Source: SLRI01 sp036796215
Lineage (GTDB): Bacteria > Pseudomonadota > Alphaproteobacteria > Geminicoccales > Geminicoccaceae
Reading direction: 5' to 3'
Assembly (NCBI GenBank): GCA_036796215.1
Contig: DAIRDJ010000001.1
Span: 1 to 64,000 of the forward strand
DNA: 64,000 bases
Made by a program: the position numbers and the translations under genes. This document shows, one piece after another, positions 16,238-25,122 of this stretch. Positions within the stretch are counted from its first letter, which is position 1; every line of letters starts with the position of its first letter. The notes below the pieces were generated by a model. The model saw nothing but the letters and a program-made list of their open reading frames with translations, made no database searches and had not been told where the DNA came from.

Positions 16238-17866
16238 ATGCCCGAAGCCAGAGCCCGAAGCCGTGCCGCAGATCAGCTGGCGCTGCGCCTCAAGGAGGCC
16301 GGCTGTCGCTATGCGTTCGGCATTCCGGGCGGCGAGGTCCTGACGCTGATCGATGCGCTGGAGGCCGCGGGCATCCGGTTTGTCACGGCCAAGCACGAGA
16401 CGGCGGCGGGCTTTATGGCGGAAGCGGTCTGGCAGCGGACCGGTACGCCGCCGGTCCTGGTCGCCACGGTCGGGCCGGGGCTCAGCAACGCGACCAATGT
16501 GGTGGTCAATTCCCGGCTCGATCGGGTGCCGCTGCTCGTGCTCGCGGGCTCGGTCGATGCGGACGATGCACTCACCTACAACCACCAGCTCATCGACCAT
16601 GCGCGGCTGCTCGAGCCCGCGATCAAGGGCGCCTTCACGCTTTCGGCGACGGCTGCCGATCTCGTCACCGAGAAGGCGCTGGCGCTGGCCACGGACCCGC
16701 GCCCGGGGCCGGTCCTGATCGACCTGCCGATCGAGGTGGCGGCGGCGGCGGCCGGTCCGGCGGCCGGCCTTCGGCGGACGCCATGCCGGCCCACGGCACC
16801 GGCCGAGGGTGCGGCTCTGGCGGAGGTGCGCGGTTGGCTCGGGACGGCACGGCGGCCGCTCCTGATCGCCGGCTTCGATGCCGTGGCGCACACGGCGGGA
16901 GCGGCGCTTCGGGCGTTCGTCGAGGCGTTCGGTGTGCCGGTCGTCCAGACCTACAAGGCGAAGGGCCTGCTGCCCGAGGACCACCCGATGGCGCTCGCCT
17001 CGGCAGCGCTGTCGCCCGCGGCCGATGCACGGCTCCTGCCGATCGTCGAGGCTGCCGATCTCGTCATCCTCGCGGGCTACGATGCGATCGAGATGCGCCG
17101 CAGCTGGCAGCAGCCCTGGGATGCCCGCACCAAGCGGGTGGTCGCCTTCGAGGCCGTGCCCAACGACCACTACCTGCATCAGGCGACCGCGAGCTTCGTC
17201 GGCGATGTCGGGGCCGGGCTCGAGGCGCTCGGGCGCGGCGTGGCGCCGGCCTCGACCTGGACGGCAGCCGAGGTGACCGAAGCGCGGGCGCGCATCATCG
17301 AGCCCTTTCGCCTCGACGAGGTCTGGGGGCCGGCGGCGGTGGTCGATGTCGCCCGGCGGCTGCTGCCACGGCAGACGGTGGCCACCGCCGATGTCGGGGC
17401 ACATCGGATCCTCCTGAGCCAGGTCTGGCCGGTCTTCGAGCCCCGTGGCCTCTTGCAGTCGAACGGGCTCTGCACCATGGGCTGCGGCCTGCCGCTCGGT
17501 ATCGGCGCCAAGCTCGCCGAGCCCGACCGGCCGGTCGTGGTCTTCACCGGCGACGGCGGGCTGTTGATGGTGCTGGGCGAGCTCGCGACCGCAGCCGAGC
17601 TCGGCCTGCCGCTCGTCGTCGTCTGCTTCGTCGACCGGTCCCTGGCGCTGATCGAGCTCAAGCAGCAGGAACGGCAGCTGCCACGGCACGGGGTCGGCGT
17701 GGCTGCCTTCGATGTCGTGCGGATCGCCGAGGGGCTGGGTGGCCGGGGGGTGGTCGCGGCGAGCCGGGAGGCGCTTGAGCGATCGCTCGCAGCGGCGCTG
17801 GTCGCCGACCGCTTTACCCTGATCGCCTGTCCGATCGAGGCGGACAGCTACCAGGGCAGGGTCTAG
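16238..17866 (+). CDS. thiamine-diphosphate enzyme, acetolactate-synthase-like
   Basis: A 542-residue ThDP-dependent enzyme. The N-terminal PYR domain contains YAFGIPGGEVLTLIDALE and the catalytic Glu in TAKHETAAGFMAEA (near residue 50). The middle domain is at ~190-330. The C-terminal PP domain has the ThDP-binding FTGDGGLLMVLGELATAAEL (GDG near residue 430). The family includes acetolactate synthase, sulfoacetaldehyde acetyltransferase, glyoxylate carboligase and oxalyl-CoA decarboxylase. None of their specific signatures is decisive here and no IlvN partner is nearby, so substrate unknown. ATG at 16238 has AGAGGCGA upstream. It shares the CTAG 17863-17866 with the convergent lipoprotein gene. 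Confidence 0.85.
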   Translation: MPEARARSRAADQLALRLKEAGCRYAFGIPGGEVLTLIDALEAAGIRFVTAKHETAAGFMAEAVWQRTGTPPVLVATVGPGLSNATNVVVNSRLDRVPLLVLAGSVDADDALTYNHQLIDHARLLEPAIKGAFTLSATAADLVTEKALALATDPRPGPVLIDLPIEVAAAAAGPAAGLRRTPCRPTAPAEGAALAEVRGWLGTARRPLLIAGFDAVAHTAGAALRAFVEAFGVPVVQTYKAKGLLPEDHPMALASAALSPAADARLLPIVEAADLVILAGYDAIEMRRSWQQPWDARTKRVVAFEAVPNDHYLHQATASFVGDVGAGLEALGRGVAPASTWTAAEVTEARARIIEPFRLDEVWGPAAVVDVARRLLPRQTVATADVGAHRILLSQVWPVFEPRGLLQSNGLCTMGCGLPLGIGAKLAEPDRPVVVFTGDGGLLMVLGELATAAELGLPLVVVCFVDRSLALIELKQQERQLPRHGVGVAAFDVVRIAEGLGGRGVVAASREALERSLAAALVADRFTLIACPIEADSYQGRV

Positions 17867-18351
17867 AAACTCTCGACCGGCGGCAGCTCACGGGCCGGGG
17901 CGAGGCGCTCGACGCCGCCGAGGTGCTCGCCGAGGCGGGCGCACTCCCGCTCGGCGGTGCCGTTGCCATAGTCGCCGCTGGAGCGGAGATCGAAATAGGC
18001 AACCTCACTGCCGCCCGCCGCGTCGGTGTTGGCGACGAGCTCGAGAATGCAGCCGGTGAAGCTGTAGCGCCAGTACTGGACGGCACCCTCGCGGCGGATC
18101 AGGGTGGGCTTGCCGAACACGTTCTCGAGGTCACCGGTCGTCATGCCGATGAGCCGGGTGTTGCCGGCAATCTCCGGCACGGGCGACGGCGGCGGCAGCC
18201 CGCCCCAGGCCGCCGGACGCTGCGGCTCCAGATAGGCGTCGAGCAGCGAGGTGTCGTTCGGCTGGCTGCAGGCGGCGGCACCGAGGAGGAGGGCAGGCGC
18301 CCAGAGGCGCCACGCCTGCAGCTTCCGATCCAGCCGCCCGCTTGTCGCCAT
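17863..18351 (-). CDS. hypothetical lipoprotein
   Basis: A 162-residue protein with a signal segment LWAPALLLGAAACSQ, whose AAAC is an acceptable lipobox. The mature part contains LIGMTTGDLENVFGKPTLIR (residues ~68-87), similar in style to small SmpA/OmlA-like outer-membrane lipoproteins. It then reads VQYWRYSFTGCILELV, with a cysteine pair likely bridged to CARLG. It lies 5 nt after a bactofilin gene on the same strand, so the pair probably forms an envelope-related operon. Function unknown. Confidence 0.7.
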   Translation of the reverse strand: MATSGRLDRKLQAWRLWAPALLLGAAACSQPNDTSLLDAYLEPQRPAAWGGLPPPSPVPEIAGNTRLIGMTTGDLENVFGKPTLIRREGAVQYWRYSFTGCILELVANTDAAGGSEVAYFDLRSSGDYGNGTAERECARLGEHLGGVERLAPARELPPVESF

Positions 18352-18356
18352 CGGCT

Positions 18357-18866
18357 CTACCTGTCGTCGATCATCGCGACGCTGCCGGAGAGCTTGCCGC
18401 CGCGCTCGATCTCCAGCTCGCCATAGCGCACCGTGCCCTTGACCCGGCCGGTGGCGCGGATCAGGAGGCGGTTCCTGACGGTGAGTTCGCCCTCGTAGAT
18501 GCCGCTGATCTCGGCGTCCTCGACCTCGGCCTTGCCGTTGGTGAAGCGGCCGCTCCCGGCGATCTCGATCGCCCGGGTCGCCTTGAGGGTGACCTGGACG
18601 CTGCCCTCGACGACGAGCCGGTCGCAGGCGTTGATCTCTCCCGAAAGGCTGATGTCCTGGCCGACGATCAGCCGCTTGCCGCCGGCTTCCGAGGTCGCGG
18701 CGGGCTTGGCAGCGGCCGGGGCAGTGGTCGGGGCGGTCGACAGCTCGCTGGTGCGCCGCGGCAGCTCCGGTTGCGGCATCGGCTTCACGTCGCTCGTCGG
18801 ACGGCTCGCCGCTTCGGGCTTGGCCTCGCCGGAGGGTGCCGGTTCGTCGTCTTTCCTGAGAAACAT
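18357..18866 (-). CDS. bactofilin family protein (copy 1)
   Basis: A 169-residue polymer-forming cytoskeletal protein. A disordered Pro/Ala/Thr-rich N-terminus (~65 residues) precedes the bactofilin beta-helix core: RLIVGQDISLSGEINACDRL, VVEGSVQVTLKATRAIEIAG, ISGIYEGELTVRNRLLIRAT, GRVKGTVRYGELEIERGGKL. The repeated short strands with Gly turns define the family. Bactofilins assemble nucleotide-free filaments that position cell-wall enzymes or polar proteins. ATG at 18866 has AGGA upstream. It is followed at 5 nt by a lipoprotein gene. A second bactofilin with a similar core is at 21546-22043. Confidence 0.92.
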   Translation of the reverse strand: MFLRKDDEPAPSGEAKPEAASRPTSDVKPMPQPELPRRTSELSTAPTTAPAAAKPAATSEAGGKRLIVGQDISLSGEINACDRLVVEGSVQVTLKATRAIEIAGSGRFTNGKAEVEDAEISGIYEGELTVRNRLLIRATGRVKGTVRYGELEIERGGKLSGSVAMIDDR

Positions 18867-19228
18867 GCGGTCGTTCCTGCTGCTCGGTTGCTGCACCGGA
18901 CGCGGTCTGCCGGTGGCTGATCTGAAAAGGCGCTGGCCCGGTTGCCGCGGCCGATCGACGCGAAAAGCCTACCCGGTAATTCCCCAGCGCGGGCGGGTCA
19001 CAACGGCTGGCGACACGGCGTGGAAATTGGGATCGATGGACGATGAACTATCCGCATGGGACATGCGCCGTCAAATCGAAAGACGCCTCGAGCGCGCCAC
19101 GTCGAAGGTTTCCCGGCGCTTGTGACACCAGGGTGCGGGTGTCAGGGCATGACGCCGGCAAAATGCTGCAGCCGTCACGTCTTCCTGCTAAAGCCCCCGG
19201 TCAGCGCAACCGAGGAGCCGAGACGTTC
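18867..19228. other. divergent intergenic region, nothing recognised
   Basis: 362 bases between the leftward bactofilin operon and the rightward PfkB kinase gene. An open frame in phase with the kinase covers part of it but lacks protein-like composition. It presumably holds both promoters. Confidence 0.45.
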
Positions 19229-20245
19229 ATGCAGAGCGATACCACCAGCCGGGCCGACATCGACGTGCTCGGCATCGGCAATGCCATCGTCGACGTCGTG
19301 AGCCAGGCCGATGAGGCGTTGATCACCGAGCTCGGGCTCGAGCGGGGGGCGATGACGCTGATCGACGAGCAGCGTTCGGAGGAGCTCTATGGGCGGATGG
19401 GGCCGGGCCGCGAGGTGTCGGGCGGCTCCTGCGGCAACACGATTGCCGCGATTGCCTCGATGGGTGGCAAGGCCGCCTATATCGGCAGGGTCAGGGACGA
19501 CCAGCTCGGCCGCATCTTCGCCCACGACATCCGCGCCGCCGGTGTCACCTTCGCGAGCCAGCCTGCCGGCGACGGACCGGCGACCGCGCGCTGCCTGATC
19601 TTCGTCACCCCGGATGCGCAGCGAACGATGCAGACCTTTCTCGGTGCGTGCGTCGATCTCGGGCCCGGGGACGTCGACGAGCGGCTCGTGGCGCGCGCCG
19701 AGGTCACCTATTTCGAAGGCTATCTCTTCGACAAGCCGGCTGCCAAGGCCGCCTGCCGCAAGGCTGCCGACATCTGCCACGCGCATGGCCGGCTCCTGGC
19801 ACTGACCATGTCCGATCCCTTCTGCGTCGATCGCTGGCGGGGCGAGTTCCGGGAGCTCGTCAAGAACGAGGTCGACATTCTCTTTGCCAACGAGGCCGAG
19901 ATCATGAGCCTCTACGAGGTCGACGAGTTCGACGCGGCCTTGCAGGCGGTTCGCCAGGATGTCGGCTTTGCGGCCCTCACCCGTGGCTCCAAGGGCTCCG
20001 TCGTCGTCAAGGGCCAGGAGGTTCACGTGATCGATGCCGTGCCGCCCAGCCGGGTGCTCGACACCACCGGGGCCGGCGACCTCTATGCCGCGGGCTTCCT
20101 GCGCGGCTTTACCGCCGGGCTCGATCTCGCGGCATGCGGCCATCTGGGCTCGGCGGCGGCAGCGGCGATCATCGGCCAGTATGGTGCCCGCTCGGTGGAG
20201 CCGCTCCTGCCGCTCTACGAGGCGGTGGTCGAGCGGGCCCCCTGA
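19229..20245 (+). CDS. adenosine-kinase-like PfkB sugar kinase
   Basis: A 338-residue PfkB-family kinase. It begins IDVLGIGNAIVDVVSQAD, has the substrate-side GGSCGNTIAAIASMGGKAAY (residues ~66-85), and ends with the PfkB signature 2 DTTGAGDLYAAGFLRGF (catalytic Asp near residue 285). The alphaproteobacterial proteins of this type are annotated as adenosine kinase, phosphorylating adenosine or a related nucleoside with ATP; the precise substrate is not certain. Start ATG at 19229 with GAGGAG about 12 bases upstream. It lies between two bactofilin loci and appears monocistronic. Confidence 0.85.
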   Translation: MQSDTTSRADIDVLGIGNAIVDVVSQADEALITELGLERGAMTLIDEQRSEELYGRMGPGREVSGGSCGNTIAAIASMGGKAAYIGRVRDDQLGRIFAHDIRAAGVTFASQPAGDGPATARCLIFVTPDAQRTMQTFLGACVDLGPGDVDERLVARAEVTYFEGYLFDKPAAKAACRKAADICHAHGRLLALTMSDPFCVDRWRGEFRELVKNEVDILFANEAEIMSLYEVDEFDAALQAVRQDVGFAALTRGSKGSVVVKGQEVHVIDAVPPSRVLDTTGAGDLYAAGFLRGFTAGLDLAACGHLGSAAAAAIIGQYGARSVEPLLPLYEAVVERAP

Positions 20246-20377
20246 TCCGTTCGCCTCGCTCCACTATCGCAAGAGTTGTGCTTCCCCCGATTTTCAAATA
20301 TTGCGGGAGAACCGGGCAACGAACGACGCGCGATCGACCGGCCCCGGACGACGACACCAGCGAGCGAAGGATCGAGC

Positions 20378-20605
20378 ATGGCGCCTGTCTTGGCAGATGA
20401 GTTGAATGCGCACTGGGCGGCCGCACGCTTGCCCTTCCGTCTGGTCCGGCGTGGCGTGGCCCAGCTCTGGGCGGTTTATCCCGCGGGTCAGGAGGCGTTG
20501 CAGCCGCTGCTCTTCATCATTGGCGACGAGGCCCGGGCAGTGCGTCAGGCACAGCATTGGGCCGCTACCGGCACAGCGGGCGAGGCTGCTGCCTTCGCCG
20601 CCTGA
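20378..20605 (+). CDS. small hypothetical protein
   Basis: A 75-residue protein with a good ribosome site (GAAGGA, 6-7 bases before ATG 20378). It reads MAPVLADELNAHWAAARLPF, then QLWAVYPAGQEALQPLLFII, and ends Ala-rich. The composition is plausible for a soluble protein. No family recognised. It sits between the PfkB gene and the convergent ParA-like gene. An upstream ATG at 20276 is less likely. Confidence 0.55.
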   Translation: MAPVLADELNAHWAAARLPFRLVRRGVAQLWAVYPAGQEALQPLLFIIGDEARAVRQAQHWAATGTAGEAAAFAA

Positions 20606-20685
20606 GCCGGCACAGAAGGATCAGTCGCTGACGGGCGCGCGCGAGATCGGCTCGGGCGCGCCCGTTTGGTTGTCCGGGGGTCGGT

Positions 20686-21549
20686 TCAGCCGGCGTGCGG
20701 GCGGCCGAGCAGCCGCAGCCCGGCGAAGAGGCCGGCGAGCCAGCTGAGCCTGCGGCCTTCGCTCGGCACATCGAGGGTTTGGGTGGCGACGGGCGCATCG
20801 GTCGAGATGAGCTGCGCCGCGGAGAGGCAATACTCGCCGAGCGGCGTGTAGTCGTTGGCGGGGGCGACCTCGAGCAGGCCGTCGAGTTTGGCCCCGACGG
20901 CGATCATCTCGCGCAGGGCCGGGCTGCCGGGCGCGTGCGCCCCGATCCACTGACGGGCGGCGAAAGCCCTGGCGTGGTGCGCGCGCTGTGCTAGGGGTGA
21001 GGCGACCTCGAGGCCGAGATCGCGCAGCGACTGCCGGATGGCACGGCCGAGTGCGGTGCGCTGGTCGACCCGGTTGGGCACGAGCAGACAGGCCGGCCGG
21101 CCGCCCCGGCTGCGTTGCAGCTGCTTGATCCGCTGCAGCGTCCGTGCGGTGGCACGCAGATCGATGGCGGACGGGGTCACCGGGATGACCAGGGCATCGA
21201 CCAGACGAAGGGCGGTCGCAAATCCGACACCGTCCTGCGGCGGCAGGTCGACGACGATCCGGCCCTGCCCTTCGGCGGCGGCGAAGATGCGATCCGCCCA
21301 GGGGGCCGGATCGTCGGGCATGGGCCAGGCCTCGACGGTGAGACCGTCCGGGCCGCCGCCCGGCTCCAGCCAGGCGGCGGCCGTCCCTTGCGGGTCGGCG
21401 TCGACCAGTAGGACCGGCCCGGTCGCGCGCGCGGCGAGGCAGGCGAGATTGACCGCGATGGTGCTCTTGCCGGTGCCGCCCTTGAGGTTCGCGACGCCGA
21501 TAATCCTGCCCATGCGTCCCGGCCCGGCCTGGTCAGCCGGCTCGGTCAT
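20686..21549 (-). CDS. ParA/MinD-type ATPase
   Basis: A 287-residue P-loop ATPase. The deviant Walker A motif is in GVANLKGGTGKSTIAVNLA (residues ~18-36). VLLVDADPQGTAAAWL is Walker A', and RIVVDLPPQD is Walker B-like. The C-terminal ~70 residues are extra and unassigned. ParA proteins dimerise on ATP and position cargo on nucleoid or membrane. No ParB is nearby. The start ATG at 21549 overlaps the bactofilin stop (ATGA), so the two are co-translated. The pairing suggests that the ATPase positions, or is positioned by, the bactofilin filament, as reported for ParA/bactofilin in Myxococcus; here that is inference. Confidence 0.9.
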   Translation of the reverse strand: MTEPADQAGPGRMGRIIGVANLKGGTGKSTIAVNLACLAARATGPVLLVDADPQGTAAAWLEPGGGPDGLTVEAWPMPDDPAPWADRIFAAAEGQGRIVVDLPPQDGVGFATALRLVDALVIPVTPSAIDLRATARTLQRIKQLQRSRGGRPACLLVPNRVDQRTALGRAIRQSLRDLGLEVASPLAQRAHHARAFAARQWIGAHAPGSPALREMIAVGAKLDGLLEVAPANDYTPLGEYCLSAAQLISTDAPVATQTLDVPSEGRRLSWLAGLFAGLRLLGRPHAG

Positions 21550-22043
21550 GGCTTGGGATCGAGCAGGGCCAGCGAGCCGCCGAGTCTGCCGCCGCGCTCG
21601 ACCTCGAGCTCGCCGTAGCGGATGGTGCCGTTGACCTTGCCGGTGGCACGGATGAGGAGCCGGCCGCGGACGGTGAGCTCGCCCTCGTAGATGCCGCTGA
21701 TCTCGGCCTCCTCGACCTCGGCCTTGCCGTCGGTGAAGGCACCGGTCTCGGTGATCTCGATGGCGCGCGTCTTGTTGAGCACGACCTTGACGGTGCCCTC
21801 GACGACCAGCCGTTCGCAGGCCGTGATCTCGCCGGAAAGGCTGATCCCCTGACCGACGATCAGCTTCCGGCTCGTCGCACCGTCGCTTGCCGAGGCTGTG
21901 CTCGACGCAGGCACGCCGGCCGGCTGCCCGGTGGCGGGGGCGGCGGCTGTCGGGGTCGACTTGAAGAGGCCGGGTGCTGTCGCGGCGTCGGTGGTTTCGG
22001 TATCGGTGTCGCTCGGCGCGGAGTACTTTCGGTTCAGCAGCAT
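21546..22043 (-). CDS. bactofilin family protein (copy 2)
   Basis: A 165-residue bactofilin. A disordered Thr/Ala/Pro N-terminus (~58 residues) precedes the core: KLIVGQGISLSGEITACERL, VVEGTVKVVLNKTRAIEITE, ISGIYEGELTVRGRLLIRAT, GKVNGTIRYGELEVERGGRL. The core is very similar to that of the protein at 18357-18866 while the N-termini differ, so the two are paralogues. It is coupled to the ParA-type ATPase gene through ATGA. ATG at 22043 was chosen because an in-frame extension upstream has no protein character. Confidence 0.92.
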   Translation of the reverse strand: MLLNRKYSAPSDTDTETTDAATAPGLFKSTPTAAAPATGQPAGVPASSTASASDGATSRKLIVGQGISLSGEITACERLVVEGTVKVVLNKTRAIEITETGAFTDGKAEVEEAEISGIYEGELTVRGRLLIRATGKVNGTIRYGELEVERGGRLGGSLALLDPKP

Positions 22044-22147
22044 CGGTTTCCCAGTTCTGGCGGTGGTCGGTGCAGGTCGAGGCTGAGCTGAGCAGACTTG
22101 CAAATTCGCGTCAAGGTAGAATTACCAGGCAACCGTTCGCGCGAATG

Positions 22148-22179
22148 AAAAAACCCGCCCGGACGGTGGTCCGGGCGGG
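22148..22179 (-). terminator. intrinsic terminator for the 22203-22523 gene
   Basis: An 11-bp perfect stem (22154-22164 with 22169-22179) and 4-nt loop, followed on the minus strand by six T (22153-22148). It lies 24 bases after the stop of the leftward hypothetical gene. Confidence 0.9.
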
Positions 22180-22202
22180 CTGATAGGCTGACGCCGTAGC
22201 CG

Positions 22203-22523
22203 TCAGCGGCGCTGGGCGTTCACGAAGTAGGACGGGAACAGCATGTCGGCCCGGCCGGTCAGGAGCACGGCTCGCTCGATCTCGCCGCGGCCGAGGCCGA
22301 GCTCCTTGCCTTCGGCCATGGCGTAGCGGATCAGGGCATCGCGCTCGGCCTGCCGCCGCTGCAGGTGGGCCACGAAGCGGGCGGGGGCATTGAAGGCGAG
22401 CCGGCCGAGCTTGCGCCAGAGCGACGGCTCAGGGGCAACGTCGGCGTATGGCGCGGCCGTGGTCGGCTGGATGACGGCGCCCATCAGGGTGTTGCCGAGG
22501 CGGGTGGCGATGTCGGTGGTCAT
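22203..22523 (-). CDS. small hypothetical protein
   Basis: A 106-residue soluble protein beginning MTTDIATRLGNTLMGAVIQP. It has a basic Arg-rich middle (RFVAHLQRRQAERDALIRYA) and a C-terminal segment with LGRGEIERAVLLTGRADMLF. The pattern suggests a helical bundle, with the last part resembling a short DUF1127-like 'RxxLxxLDDRxLxDIGL' layout only loosely. No family can be assigned. It has its own strong intrinsic terminator at 22148-22179 and is likely expressed alone. Confidence 0.65.
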   Translation of the reverse strand: MTTDIATRLGNTLMGAVIQPTTAAPYADVAPEPSLWRKLGRLAFNAPARFVAHLQRRQAERDALIRYAMAEGKELGLGRGEIERAVLLTGRADMLFPSYFVNAQRR

Positions 22524-22734
22524 GGCACGAAAGCTCTGCGACAGGGGTTGCTAGAGCCGTGGATATGGGCTCTCCGTGGGTCCGCCCAGCGTCGCAAATG
22601 AGAAGCTTTCTTGCGGCGCCGCGACAGCCGTTCCCGGTCGCCGAGGTCGAAGAAAATAATGACTACCTTTCAATGACTTGGAGAGCGACGGCGCGGCCAC
22701 TTCGTCCCCCCTCGAATTTGCATGTCTGCCAACG

Positions 22735-22760
22735 AAAAAAGAGGGGCCAAAAGGCCCCTC
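22735..22760 (-). terminator. intrinsic terminator for metY
   Basis: An 8-bp stem GAGGGGCC/GGCCCCTC (22741-22748, 22753-22760) with AAAA loop, followed on the minus strand by six T (22740-22735). It lies 24 bases after the metY stop codon. Confidence 0.9.
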
Positions 22761-22784
22761 CGTTGAGCCTTCGTCAAGCCTTGT

Positions 22785-24071
22785 TCAGGCAGCCTTGGCC
22801 AGTGCCTGGTCGAGGTCCTTGATGATGTCCTGCACGCTCTCGATGCCGACCGAGAGGCGGATGACGTCGGGCCCGGCGCCGGCCGCGATCTGCTGCTCCT
22901 CGCTGAGCTGGCGATGCGTGGTCGAGGACGGGTGGATGATCAGGGTGCGGGTGTCGCCGATATTGGCGACGTGGCTGATCATCTGGCAATTGTCGACGAC
23001 CTTCGTGCCCATGTCGTAGCCGCCGGTGACGCCGAAGGTGAAGAGGGCACCCAGGCCGTTGGGGCAGTACTTGTCGACCAGCGATGTCTTGTTCTGCGGC
23101 AGCCGTGCATAGGAGACCCACGCCACCTGCGGGTGCTCGCTGAGCCAGGCCGCCACCTTGTCGGCATTGGCGACGTGGCGCTCCATCCGGAGCGGCAGGG
23201 TCTCGACTCCCTGCAGAAAGAGGAAGGCGTTGAAGGGCGACAGGGACGGCCCCATGTCGCGCAGGCCGATCGCCTTGTTGCGCACGGTAAGCGCCAGGGC
23301 ACCAAAGGTCTCATGGAAGCGCAGGCCGTGATAGGCGGCGCACGGCTCGCTCATGTGCGGGAACTTGCCCGAGGCCGACCAGTCGAAGCTGCCGCCCTCG
23401 ACGATGATCCCGCCGATCGAGTTGCCCTGGCCGCCGATATACTTGGTCAAGCTGTGGACGACGATGTCGGCCCCCCACTTCAACGGCTGGCAGAGATAGG
23501 GGGTCGGGCAGGTATTGTCGACGACGAGCGGGATGCCGGCGCGGTGCGCGATTCCGGCGATCGCCTCGATGTCGGCGATGATGCCGTCCGGGTTCGAGGC
23601 GCTCTCGATGAAGATCGCCTTGGTCTTGTCGTCGATCGCCCGGGCGAAGTTCTCGGGCTCGCGCGGGTCGACATAAGAGACCCGCCAGTCGAACTGCGGG
23701 AAGGTCTGCTTCATCTGGCTGATCGACCCGCCATAGAGCTTGGTCGAGGCGACAATGTTGTCGCCCGGGCTCATCAGGTTGAGGAAGGTCAGGAACTGGG
23801 CGGCATGGCCGGAAGCGGTGGCGCAAGCCGCACTGCCGCCCTCGAGGGCGGCGATCCGCTCCTCGAGCACCGAGACCGTGGGGTTGGTGAGCCGCGTGTA
23901 GATATTGCCGAACTGCTGCAGGTTGAAGAGCGACGCCGCATGGTCGACGTCGTCGAAGACAAAGGACGTGGTCTGGTAGATCGGCACGGCCCGCGCCCCG
24001 GTGGTCGGATCAGGGGCGGCACCGGCGTGGATCGCCAGGGTCTCGAAGCCGTATTTGGATGGTTCGCTCAC
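22785..24071 (-). CDS. metY: O-acetylhomoserine aminocarboxypropyltransferase (sulfhydrylase)
   Basis: A 428-residue PLP enzyme of the Cys/Met metabolism family. It makes homocysteine from O-acetylhomoserine and sulfide in the cytoplasm, for methionine synthesis. Visible landmarks: YGFETLAIHAGAAPDPTTGA at the start, YTRLTNPTVSVLEERIAALEGG, VDNTCPTPYLCQPLKWGAD, and the PLP-lysine in HSLTKYIGGQGNSIGG. The C-terminus has VIRLSVGIESVQDIIKDLDQAL. The length is typical of MetY. The start is GTG at 24071 with GAGGAG nine bases upstream, although the frame is open back to 24674. Its terminator is at 22735-22760. No SAM riboswitch was recognised upstream. Confidence 0.95.
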   Translation of the reverse strand: MSEPSKYGFETLAIHAGAAPDPTTGARAVPIYQTTSFVFDDVDHAASLFNLQQFGNIYTRLTNPTVSVLEERIAALEGGSAACATASGHAAQFLTFLNLMSPGDNIVASTKLYGGSISQMKQTFPQFDWRVSYVDPREPENFARAIDDKTKAIFIESASNPDGIIADIEAIAGIAHRAGIPLVVDNTCPTPYLCQPLKWGADIVVHSLTKYIGGQGNSIGGIIVEGGSFDWSASGKFPHMSEPCAAYHGLRFHETFGALALTVRNKAIGLRDMGPSLSPFNAFLFLQGVETLPLRMERHVANADKVAAWLSEHPQVAWVSYARLPQNKTSLVDKYCPNGLGALFTFGVTGGYDMGTKVVDNCQMISHVANIGDTRTLIIHPSSTTHRQLSEEQQIAAGAGPDVIRLSVGIESVQDIIKDLDQALAKAA

Positions 24072-24228
24072 GCGTCGTTCTCCTCGCTCCCATTGGCCCG
24101 CGCTGGGCCTTATCGATGGCGCGGCCGAGACTAGACCGAATGGCGACCGAACGAAACGCCGGGATGCGCTGGACCGCCCGCCCGGGCTCGCTAGGATGAC
24201 GGTCGCTTGCAGGGAGGGACGCCAGCCG

Positions 24229-25110
24229 ATGACGGCCGTGGATTGTGTGCTCGACGCCAAGGCACTGGTCGGTGAAGGGGCGATGTGGGACGACCGCAGC
24301 CAGCAGCTCTGGTGGGTCGATATCGACGGCCAGAAGCTGCATCGCTTCGATCCCGCGACCGGTGGTGACGCGGCATGGCCGATGCCGTCGCGGATCGGCT
24401 GCTTCGTTTTTCGCGAGACGGGCGGGCTCGTGGTCGCCCTCCAGGATGGTTTCGCCTTCTTCGATCCCGTGGCCGGCCGGATCGAGCCCATCCTTGATCC
24501 CGAGGCGGACCGCCCGGACAATCGGTTCAACGACGGCACGCCCGATCCCGCCGGCCGGTTCGTCGCCGGCACCATGCCGATGGGCGAACGCCTGCCCGTC
24601 GCGGCGATCTGGCGGCTCGGCCCGGACCGCCGGGTCGAACGGCTGGTCGACGGCCTTCGGGTCAGCAACGGCATGGCCTTCAGCCCCGACGGGCGGCTCT
24701 TCTACTGGTCCGATTCCGAGGCATCGGTGCAGACCATCTGGCAGGCGGCCTATGCTGCCGAGACGGGTGCATTGGGCGAGCGCCGGGTGTTCGCTTCGAC
24801 CTTCGATCTCGCCGGCCGGCCCGATGGCGGGACGATCGACGCCGACGGCTGCTACTGGATGGCCGGCGTCGGCGGCTGGCAGCTGGTCCGCTTCACGCCC
24901 GCTGGCCGGGTCGACCGGATCATCGAGATGCCGGTGGAAAAGCCGTCGAAGATCGCGTTCGGCGGGCCGGATCTTTCGACCCTCTACGTCACCACGATCG
25001 GCAGCGGCCCGAGCCCGGGCAGCGAAGCCCGCCAGCCACGGGCGGGCGGGCTCTTCGCGCTTCGCGTCCCGGGTGTGCAGGGTCTGCCGGTCTGGCGCTT
25101 CGCCGGCTGA
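24229..25110 (+). CDS. SMP-30/gluconolactonase-family hydrolase
   Basis: A 293-residue six-bladed beta-propeller lactonase. Metal-site residues visible: Glu in LVGEGAMWDD (residue ~16), Asn in FNDGTPDPAGRF (~105), Asn in RVSNGMAFSPDG (~145), Asp in PDGGTIDADGCYWMAG (~200). Members hydrolyse sugar lactones such as gluconolactone, arabinonolactone or xylonolactone in sugar-acid pathways. The substrate here is unknown, but the window's several GMC dehydrogenases could produce lactones. ATG at 24229 has GGGAGGGA upstream. It is divergent from metY and followed 12 nt later by recX. Confidence 0.9.
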   Translation: MTAVDCVLDAKALVGEGAMWDDRSQQLWWVDIDGQKLHRFDPATGGDAAWPMPSRIGCFVFRETGGLVVALQDGFAFFDPVAGRIEPILDPEADRPDNRFNDGTPDPAGRFVAGTMPMGERLPVAAIWRLGPDRRVERLVDGLRVSNGMAFSPDGRLFYWSDSEASVQTIWQAAYAAETGALGERRVFASTFDLAGRPDGGTIDADGCYWMAGVGGWQLVRFTPAGRVDRIIEMPVEKPSKIAFGGPDLSTLYVTTIGSGPSPGSEARQPRAGGLFALRVPGVQGLPVWRFAG

Positions 25111-25122
25111 GCCGAGGTCCTG

